Assembly (NCBI GenBank): GCA_040381195.1
Contig: JBEIHR010000033.1
Coordinates: forward strand, 1 to 18,090
Direction: 5' to 3'
DNA length: 18,090 nt
From: VGCC01 sp040381195
GTDB taxonomy: Bacteria > Actinomycetota > Actinomycetes > S36-B12
The notes under the pieces: model-generated
Told to the model about the DNA's origin: nothing
The model's input: only the letters and a program-made list of their open reading frames with translations
Databases searched by the model: none
Part shown: positions 8,598-14,492 of the stretch, piece after piece
Layout: every line of letters starts with the position of its first letter
How positions within the stretch are numbered: the stretch's first letter is position 1
Program-made: the position numbers and the translations under genes

Positions 8598-9718
8598 CAC
8601 TTCTCGATCGCGTGCGCACGCGCTTGATCGCGGAGCAGCAGCAGGCCGGCGTCGTTGAGGTTGCGGCCGCGTTGCGCGCCGAAGGTGTGGTCCTGGCCGA
8701 CCATGCGCTCGGTGTGCTCGTCGAAGACGTTCGCCGCGAACTGGCCGGTGCTGGGCCGCTTGAGGACCTGATCGCCGATCCGCGCGTCACCGATGTGCTG
8801 GTGAATTCCCCGTCCGAGGTCTACGTCGACCGCGGGACGGGGTTGGAGCGGGTGCACGTGGATTTCGGCAGCGAGGAACGGGTGCGCGCACTCGCGCAGC
8901 GTCTCGCCTCGCGCGCGGGTCGACGCCTTGATGACGCGTCGCCGCATGTTGATGCCCGGCTCCCTGATGGTGGACGTCTGCACTGTGTCCTTGCGCCGAT
9001 TGCCACGGACGGCACCTGCATCTCCCTTCGACTTCCCCGCGCCCACGCGATGACCTTGGATTCCTTGGTCTCCTCGGGCTCGATCGACGTCGTCGGAGCG
9101 GATCTGCTGCGTGTGCTCGTGCACGAGCGGCGCGCGTGCCTGGTGACGGGCGGGACAGGATCAGGAAAGACGACAGTCTTGAACACGATCCTCGGCGAAG
9201 TCGATGCCGGTGAACGAATCGTCATCGCGGAGGACTCCGTCGAACTGGCCCCGCACCACCCCCATGTCGTGCGGCTGCAATCCCGGATGCCCAATGTGGA
9301 GGGGGCGGGGGCGATCACGTTGCGCGACCTCGTGCGGCAAACCCTGCGAATGCGTCCGGATCGGATCATCCTCGGCGAGGTGCGCGGTAACGAGATCATC
9401 GACCTGCTCACCGCGATGAACACCGGCCACGAGGGGAGTTGGGCGACCATCCACGCGAATGCGGCTGTGGATCTCCCGGCACGTATCGAAGCGCTGGGAC
9501 TTCTCGCGGGAGTCCCTCGGGAGGCGATGCACGCTCTCCTGGCCTCGGCGGTCGATGCTGTCGTGCATGTGCAACGCCTTCGTGATGGACGGCGCATCGT
9601 CAGTGGCGTGCACGTGCTCGCCCTGCTCGATGACGGTCACGTGCGGGCTCTGCCTGCCTTCACCTACGACGGTCGGGGGTCCTCCCGCGAGGACGCGTGG
9701 GAGCGATTGTGCGCCTGA
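8594..9718 (+). CDS. tadA: TadA/CpaF-family secretion ATPase
   Basis: The cytoplasmic motor ATPase of the Tad/Flp pilus system, of the type II/IV secretion ATPase superfamily. It has 374 residues from the GTG that overlaps the cpaE stop as GTGA. An N-terminal domain (about 1-150) precedes the Walker A GGTGSGKTT (186-194, Lys192), the Asp box IVIAEDSVEL (209-218), the Walker B RIILGEVRG (257-265, Glu262) and the His box GHEGSWATIHAN (278-289). All catalytic motifs are intact, so the machine should be powered. An ATG at 8576 inside cpaE is a possible but less likely start. Position matches Rv3659c. Confidence 0.96.
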   Translation: MTLLDRVRTRLIAEQQQAGVVEVAAALRAEGVVLADHALGVLVEDVRRELAGAGPLEDLIADPRVTDVLVNSPSEVYVDRGTGLERVHVDFGSEERVRALAQRLASRAGRRLDDASPHVDARLPDGGRLHCVLAPIATDGTCISLRLPRAHAMTLDSLVSSGSIDVVGADLLRVLVHERRACLVTGGTGSGKTTVLNTILGEVDAGERIVIAEDSVELAPHHPHVVRLQSRMPNVEGAGAITLRDLVRQTLRMRPDRIILGEVRGNEIIDLLTAMNTGHEGSWATIHANAAVDLPARIEALGLLAGVPREAMHALLASAVDAVVHVQRLRDGRRIVSGVHVLALLDDGHVRALPAFTYDGRGSSREDAWERLCA

Positions 9719-10359
9719 TCATCGCGTCGGCGGGATTCGTCTTCCTCGCTGTCACGCTCTGGATGCAGCCGGAGGCCGTGCGGCGGCTGCATCGTGATCA
9801 GCGTGGCCTCGATACTCGGATGCTCCTCCGACGCTTCCTGCGTCAATCCCCGTCACCGGACCCACGCGTGGTAGCGATCACCGGATTGGCGGCGGAACTA
9901 CGCGCCGGGCGCGCCCCCGATCGTGCACTCGAGGCGGTGGCGCAGGAGGTATGGCCGCGCACGTGCGCAGTGGCGTCCTGGGGTGGCGATGTCACCGGTG
10001 CCTTGCGTGCGGAGAACGACCGCGTTGCGGCTCATCTGGCCGCGTGTTGGCAGGTCGGTACCACCACGGGTGCACGTCTCGCCGACATCATCGAGAACCT
10101 GGCGCGCGCGGAGCGCGACGCGGCGGAGGCCCGTGTCGAACTCCGTGCCTCACTCGCCGGCCCGAAGGCCACGGCCCGCATGCTGGCGTTCCTCCCACTC
10201 CTTGGCGTCGGGCTCGGCTACCTCCTCGGCGCGGATCCGATCACCTGGTTCCTCAGTGATCCCCTCGGACTTCCGATGGTGATTGCCGGTGCAGTCTTCA
10301 CCGGAGCGGGTGTGGCGTGGACCCGTCGGATCACCGGGCAGGTCGAGTCCGCCCTGTGA
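9709..10359 (+). CDS. tadB: TadB-like inner-membrane platform protein (T2SSF domain)
   Basis: A 216-residue membrane protein with one N-terminal hydrophobic segment (about 3-20) and two near the C-terminus (about 155-173 and 185-203) flanking a soluble T2SSF-type domain. The domain has the characteristic ELRAGRAPDRALEAV helix and a downstream repeat-like helix region. It should form, with TadC, the cytoplasmic-membrane platform driven by TadA. The GTG at 9709 overlaps the end of tadA by ten bases and has GGGAG five bases upstream. A GTG at 9697 would add four residues. The protein is shorter than proteobacterial TadB, as in other actinobacterial clusters (Rv3658c position). Confidence 0.85.
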   Translation: MRLIIASAGFVFLAVTLWMQPEAVRRLHRDQRGLDTRMLLRRFLRQSPSPDPRVVAITGLAAELRAGRAPDRALEAVAQEVWPRTCAVASWGGDVTGALRAENDRVAAHLAACWQVGTTTGARLADIIENLARAERDAAEARVELRASLAGPKATARMLAFLPLLGVGLGYLLGADPITWFLSDPLGLPMVIAGAVFTGAGVAWTRRITGQVESAL

Positions 10360-11072
10360 TCGCACTGGCAGTGGTCGCTGCGGCGGCATCGGCCTGGCTG
10401 TGGTTCCCGGGGGATCCGGTGTCCCGGCTCCGGCGGACACTGGGAACTCCACCGCGCACCCGCCCACGACTCGACCACCTCTCGCCACGACAGATCATCG
10501 CGCTCGCTGTCACGGTGGGTGTTCTTCTGGCGGTCGTGTTCGGCGGAGTGAGGGGCGCTCTCGCCTGCGCCGGCGGCGCGGTGGTGATCTTCGTCGTGAC
10601 GCGCCGCCACGGTCAACGTGACGAACGGGTCACCGACCTGGCCCTGACCCGTCAAGCGCCGGTCGTTGCTGAGCTGCTCGGCGCGATCGTGGGGGCGGGT
10701 GTGTCGATCGTGTATGCCGTGGACGCGGTGGCGTCTGCGGTGTCCTCGCCCGCGAATGAACACCTCGGTGCGGTACACGCTGCCCTGCAGTTGGGCGCGT
10801 CACCGCAGGAAGCGTGGTCACGGGTTCCGCCGCCGCTGCAGCCCATCGCACGGGCCATCCGTCGTTCGCAGGAATCAGGTGCACCTCTCAGTTACGTACT
10901 CGATGCCACGGTCGAGGATCTCCGCCGCGAGCATCGGTCGGCCGTCCAGGCGGCCGCTCGCGCCGCGGGAGTGCGCGTCGTGGCACCGCTCGCCCTGTGC
11001 TTCCTTCCGGCCTACCTCCTGATCGGAGTGGTCCCGATCGTCGCCTCCCTCGCCACCGGCATCTTCACGTGA
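10356..11072 (+). CDS. tadC: TadC-like inner-membrane platform protein (T2SSF domain)
   Basis: A 238-residue second T2SSF-domain protein. It has an N-terminal hydrophobic segment, two adjacent segments at about 47-82 (IIALAVTVGVLLAVVFGG and the following stretch), the soluble F domain with ELLGAIVGAGVSIVYAVDAV and the SQESGAPLSYVLDA helix, and a strongly hydrophobic C-terminal segment (about 211-235). The GTG start overlaps the tadB stop as GTGA (10356-10359), giving tight translational coupling; the frame stays open upstream to a GTG at 10317 but that part lies inside tadB. It is the partner of TadB in the pilus platform (Rv3657c position). Confidence 0.87.
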   Translation: MIALAVVAAAASAWLWFPGDPVSRLRRTLGTPPRTRPRLDHLSPRQIIALAVTVGVLLAVVFGGVRGALACAGGAVVIFVVTRRHGQRDERVTDLALTRQAPVVAELLGAIVGAGVSIVYAVDAVASAVSSPANEHLGAVHAALQLGASPQEAWSRVPPPLQPIARAIRRSQESGAPLSYVLDATVEDLRREHRSAVQAAARAAGVRVVAPLALCFLPAYLLIGVVPIVASLATGIFT

Positions 11073-11150
11073 TCGTCCACAGGGTGCGTATTCATCCCGT
11101 GCGTGAAAACTCGATCCGGGTCGGTACCCCATTCGGGGAATCCTCAGTGC

Positions 11151-11171
11151 ATCACTTCGACCAGGAGTGAT
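11151..11171 (+). other. Small hairpin in the flp leader
   Basis: ATCACTTC (11151-11158) and GGAGTGAT (11164-11171) form an eight-pair stem, including one G-T pair, with loop GACCA. It ends 17 bases before the flp ATG and just upstream of the AGGAG ribosome binding site. It could tune flp translation or protect a processed 5' end. The rest of the 116-bp gap after tadC holds a short CCCC-ATTC-GGGG hairpin and no convincing promoter. Confidence 0.3.
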
Positions 11172-11188
11172 CACCGTGAGGAGAGACC

Positions 11189-11404
11189 ATGTCAGTACTG
11201 ATTCATTCGACACTTCCCAGCTCGGCACACTCCATCGTGCGTCGGCTGCGCGACGATTCCGGTTTGACCACCGCGGAGTACGCGGTCGGCACCGTCGCTG
11301 TAGCCGGGCTTGGTGGCCTACTCATCAAGTTGCTCACCAGCGACGCCGCCCGGGACTTGATCTGGGGCATCGTCCGATCCGCGTTCAGTTCGATCTTCGG
11401 CTGA
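11189..11404 (+). CDS. flp: Flp-type pilin (DUF4244 family)
   Basis: A 71-residue major-pilin candidate matching the DUF4244/Rv3656c family. A basic leader (1-25, IVRRLRDDSG) precedes a class IVb prepilin junction G25-LTTAEY with Glu30-Tyr31, then a hydrophobic helix (about 33-50) and a short amphipathic C-terminus. Cleavage is expected after Gly25 by a TadV/CpaA-type peptidase, which is not encoded in the window. The mature product would be about 46 residues. It has the best ribosome binding site of the cluster (GAGGAG at 11178-11183) and is the only gene preceded by a sizeable gap, consistent with higher or separate expression. Confidence 0.92.
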   Translation: MSVLIHSTLPSSAHSIVRRLRDDSGLTTAEYAVGTVAVAGLGGLLIKLLTSDAARDLIWGIVRSAFSSIFG

Positions 11405-11406
11405 CC

Positions 11407-11808
11407 GTGACCCACCGACTCATCGGCTGCCGCACCCGCCCCCGGTGCGGCAGCCGATGGCTGTCCAGGGATGACGGCTCCACCACGCTGGAGACCGCGA
11501 TCGTCATTCCCCTGCTCACGGCGATCGCCGCCGCGTTCCTCGGCATCCTCGGTTGGGCGTGGGGAGGTTTCACCGCGGGAAACGCCGTGCAGGAAGCAGC
11601 CCGGGCGGTAGCCCGCGGCGACGACCAATGGATGGTCCACCAACACCTCCAGTCGACACTTCCGGACGCACGGATCTACTGGAGCGTCACGGACACCGAG
11701 GTGCGTATTCGGGTGGAGACGGTCGCCTGGGTGCGCAACCCGGTCCTCGGCGACCGGTGGCAGACCGTGGTGCAGGAGGCCACCGCACCGCGGGAGTGGT
11801 CAGGATGA
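11407..11808 (+). CDS. tadE: TadE-like pseudopilin
   Basis: A 133-residue TadE-family protein (Rv3655c position). A cationic N-terminus rich in Arg and Cys precedes DDGSTTLETA (22-31), a prepilin-like junction after Gly24 with Glu29 at the +5 position. A hydrophobic helix follows (about 30-52), then an extracytoplasmic domain. TadE proteins are minor pseudopilins needed for pilus assembly. The GTG start lies two bases after the flp stop without a strong Shine-Dalgarno. The first codons carry a perfect 16-bp inverted repeat, so if translation actually began downstream of it, the hairpin would instead be a leader element. No other standard in-frame start codon exists before the DDGS motif. Confidence 0.85.
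   Translation: MTHRLIGCRTRPRCGSRWLSRDDGSTTLETAIVIPLLTAIAAAFLGILGWAWGGFTAGNAVQEAARAVARGDDQWMVHQHLQSTLPDARIYWSVTDTEVRIRVETVAWVRNPVLGDRWQTVVQEATAPREWSG
11421..11459 (+). other. Perfect 16-bp inverted repeat between flp and tadE (attenuator-like hairpin)
   Basis: CATCGGCTGCCGCACC (11421-11436) and its exact complement GGTGCGGCAGCCGATG (11444-11459) flank a seven-base loop. The hairpin begins 17 bases after the flp stop and lies within codons 5-18 of tadE. There is no U-tract, which many actinobacterial terminators lack. It may reduce read-through into tadE or stabilise the flp mRNA 3' end. Confidence 0.6.
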
Positions 11809-12182
11809 GGATCCACGATGACCAGGGGAGCGCGACGATCTGGACGGTGGCACTCATCACCGTGCTGCTCATCACCGGCTGTCTGGCGATGACCGTGGCG
11901 CAGATCGCCCTGGCACGTCAGCGGCTTTCCTCCGCTGCCGACCTCGCTGCACTTGCGGCGGCGCAGAACCCCGCACGCGGATGCTCGCAGGCTGCCCACT
12001 TTGCCCACGCCAATGGCGTCGAAATGGGTTCCTGTCACTTCGATGGCGTGGATCACTGGGTCGAGGTGTGGTTACCGGCCCCGACGCTCGCGGTTCGTAT
12101 GGCAACGCTCCTGGGCGAACGTGCTCCGGAGATCCGGGTCACATCACGTGCCGGGCCGGCTGCAGTGCCAGGAGTTCCGTGA
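11805..12182 (+). CDS. Rv3654c-like TadE-like secreted/membrane protein of the helicase-Tad neighbourhood
   Basis: A 125-residue protein overlapping the tadE stop as ATGA (11805-11808). The N-terminal DDQGSAT (5-11) resembles the pilin/TadE junctions but lacks the +5 Glu (Trp13 instead). A hydrophobic helix at about 12-33 is followed by the heptad-like QRLSSAADLAALAAA and a small extracytoplasmic domain with two cysteines (Cys60 and Cys77) likely to form a disulfide. This matches the family I know as the TadE-like protein of the helicase/secretion neighbourhood (Rv3654c). Its role in the pilus is unknown; a tip or assembly function is a guess. The last 44 bases overlap the opposing helicase gene. 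Confidence 0.85.
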   Translation: MRIHDDQGSATIWTVALITVLLITGCLAMTVAQIALARQRLSSAADLAALAAAQNPARGCSQAAHFAHANGVEMGSCHFDGVDHWVEVWLPAPTLAVRMATLLGERAPEIRVTSRAGPAAVPGVP

Positions 12183-14322
12183 GGACACGCACCGCACCGT
12201 GCTTGTCGAGCGGATCATTCCCATTGCCGCACTTCGGTGACTGGATGCATCCGGGGCAGCCGTCGTCGCACGCGCACTCCAGGATCGCCTCGCGGGTGGC
12301 CGCGAGCCAGGCGGTTGCGACGTCGAACCCATGCGCGGCGAAGCCCGCACCACCGGGGTGTCCGTCGTAGATGAAGATCGTCGCGGTCCCGGTGTCAGGG
12401 TGCGCTGCGGTGGAAACACCGCCGATGTCCCAGCGATCGCAGGTGGCGAATAACGGCAACATGCCGATGGCGGCATGTTCGGCTCCGTGCACCGAACCGG
12501 GGGTGACCGGATCGGTGATCCACTCCTGTGGGAGTGTCCACCACACCGCCTGCGTGCGCAGGATCCGCTCGGGGAGATCGAGCGACTCTTCACCGAGATT
12601 CTCACCACTGATACGTCGTCGCTGGAAGGAGACGACCTGATTGGTGACATCCACCCGTCCGAGGAACATGGTCACACCGGGACTGATCTCGTGTTCCCGC
12701 TGCACGTCCACGATGCGGATATCGCTGATGTCGCGGGCGATCGTGGTGTAGTCGACATCCTCGACCCGCGCGAATGCGACCGAATCCTCAAGATCCAATT
12801 CGGTGACGACGTGGGTCACACCCTGGTGCACGTAGACGGCCCCTGTGTGGACGGTGCTGTGCGCCGCACCGGAGTCCACCGTTCCCAGGAGACGTCCGGT
12901 TCCCACTTCGACCACACGCACCTCGGGTGCGCCCGTCCCACGCAATGTCGTGTCGCGGTGCGGTGCATGACGATGTGTCCAGAACCATCCTGTGGGTCGA
13001 CGACGGAGTAACCCCTGCTCGACGAGGTCCTCAACGACCTTCGAACTCTCGGGAGGAAACACATCGGTGAGATCCGTGGTTGTCAGTGGGACCTCCGCGG
13101 CGGCGCAGCACAGGTGTGGCGCCAGGACGGCGGGATTCGCGGGGTCGAACACCGAGCTCTCCACCGGGGCATCGAGAAGTGTCTCCGGGTGGTGAACCAC
13201 GTAACGGTCCAATGGGTCGTCGCGAGCAATGAAGTGGACGAGCGCCGGAGTGCTCGCCCGGCCAGCGCGACCGAACTGCTGCCACACCGACGCACGGGTC
13301 CCAGGCCAACCGGCGGTGATGACGGAGTCGAGCCCGGTGATGTCGATACCAAGTTCGAGTGCGGACGTCGCCGCCATCCCGACGATCGCGCCGCTGCGGA
13401 GTTGTCGCTCCAGTTCGCGCCGCTCCTCGGGAAGGTAGCCACCGCGGTAGGCGGCTATGCGGGGATCATCGGTGCGCTGCTGGGCCCGCATCGCCGCATA
13501 CTCGACTCCTCGACGGCTGCGCACGAAGGCGACGGTGCTGACCCCGGCATCGACCTGGTGGGCCAGAAGATCCGCGGCGTAGGCGACGGCGGACATCTCC
13601 TCGCCATCGGGACCCTCAGGTGGTGTGCGCAACACGATGGTGCGCTCGGGTGCGGGCGAGGTGTCCTCGTCAATCACGACGGCGGGCAGACCGGTGAGGC
13701 GTTGGGCGAAGGATCCAGGGTCCCCCATGGTGGCCGAGGCGAGGATGAACGTGGGTGTGCTGCGATGGTGGGTGGCCACGCGGCGCACGCGGCGCAGCAC
13801 CTGCGATACGTGGGCACCGAAGACACCTCTATATACGTGCGCCTCGTCGACCACGACGTAGGCGAGTCGCCGCCAGAACCGTGACCAGCCCGCGTGGTCG
13901 GGGAGCAGGGAGAAATGCAGCATGTCCGGGTTGGTCAGGATCAGTGACGCGTGGGCGCGCGCCCAGGCACGGTGCTCCCTCGGGGAGTCGCCGTCGACGG
14001 TGGCGGCCCGCACCTCATCGAGGGACCACGCTTCCCAGGCTGCGAGCTGGTCCGCGGCCAGAGCCTTCGTCGGGGAGAGGTAGAGGGCCGTCGCCCCGTC
14101 CGCGAGGGCGGCTGCGACGGGCATCGCGTAAGCGAGGGTCTTGCCCGACGCCGTCCCGGTGGCGATGACCGTGGTGCTCCCGGAGTGGGCGGCCTTCGCC
14201 GCGGCCACCTGGTGGGCCCAGGGCTCGTGCCCCCACGTCTGCCGGGCCTCCTCGGGCACCCACTCGGGCCACGGGGAGTGCTGCGCCGCCCGCGCGGGTT
14301 GGGTGATGCGCACCTCGGTCAC
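12139..14322 (-). CDS. DEAH-box helicase with C-terminal cysteine cluster (YprA/MrfA-like, DUF1998)
   Basis: A 727-residue superfamily 2 helicase (Rv3649 position). Motif I is ATGTASGKT (54-62), motif II DEAH (159-162) and motif III SAT (196-198). The second RecA domain includes ATSALELGIDITGLD and QQFGRAGR. The C-terminal third is a DUF1998-like domain ending in a probable metal site with Cys683, 685, 689, 692 and 698 within ECACDDGCPGCIQ and PKCG. This layout matches B. subtilis YprA/MrfA, a DNA-repair helicase for mitomycin damage. A repair role is inferred from that family. Its conserved position next to Tad genes in Actinobacteria is unexplained. The GTG start is preceded by GACAAT six bases upstream, so leaderless initiation is possible but weakly supported. 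Confidence 0.93.
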   Translation of the reverse strand: MTEVRITQPARAAQHSPWPEWVPEEARQTWGHEPWAHQVAAAKAAHSGSTTVIATGTASGKTLAYAMPVAAALADGATALYLSPTKALAADQLAAWEAWSLDEVRAATVDGDSPREHRAWARAHASLILTNPDMLHFSLLPDHAGWSRFWRRLAYVVVDEAHVYRGVFGAHVSQVLRRVRRVATHHRSTPTFILASATMGDPGSFAQRLTGLPAVVIDEDTSPAPERTIVLRTPPEGPDGEEMSAVAYAADLLAHQVDAGVSTVAFVRSRRGVEYAAMRAQQRTDDPRIAAYRGGYLPEERRELERQLRSGAIVGMAATSALELGIDITGLDSVITAGWPGTRASVWQQFGRAGRASTPALVHFIARDDPLDRYVVHHPETLLDAPVESSVFDPANPAVLAPHLCCAAAEVPLTTTDLTDVFPPESSKVVEDLVEQGLLRRRPTGWFWTHRHAPHRDTTLRGTGAPEVRVVEVGTGRLLGTVDSGAAHSTVHTGAVYVHQGVTHVVTELDLEDSVAFARVEDVDYTTIARDISDIRIVDVQREHEISPGVTMFLGRVDVTNQVVSFQRRRISGENLGEESLDLPERILRTQAVWWTLPQEWITDPVTPGSVHGAEHAAIGMLPLFATCDRWDIGGVSTAAHPDTGTATIFIYDGHPGGAGFAAHGFDVATAWLAATREAILECACDDGCPGCIQSPKCGNGNDPLDKHGAVRVLTELLALQPARHVM

Positions 14323-14432
14323 GCCCCCATTGTCGAGTGCCCCTGTGACGGGGTCTCAACGCTTGCATCCGGGAGGGTCAGACCGGGACATAGATCACAG
14401 GAACCCCGGCCCCACACCCCCTCGGCCGTGAA

Positions 14433-14438
14433 TAGACT
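14433..14438 (+). promoter_or_regulatory. Candidate -10 box of the H+-pyrophosphatase gene
   Basis: TAGACT fits TANNNT and would start transcription near 14445, about 48 bases before the ATG. AGACTCCACCG here recurs as AGACTCCGCCG before topA. No good -35 match is visible. The start codon has its own strong ribosome binding site, AAGGAG at 14483-14488. Confidence 0.4.
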
Positions 14439-14492
14439 CCACCGACCACGACACCGCGGGGGACTTCGCCTCTGCGTGCAAAAAGGAGACCC

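Noticed and set aside
14340..14360. Possible CRP-type site TGTGA in the helicase/hppA gap
   Set aside because: The second half-site does not match TCACA at the correct spacing.
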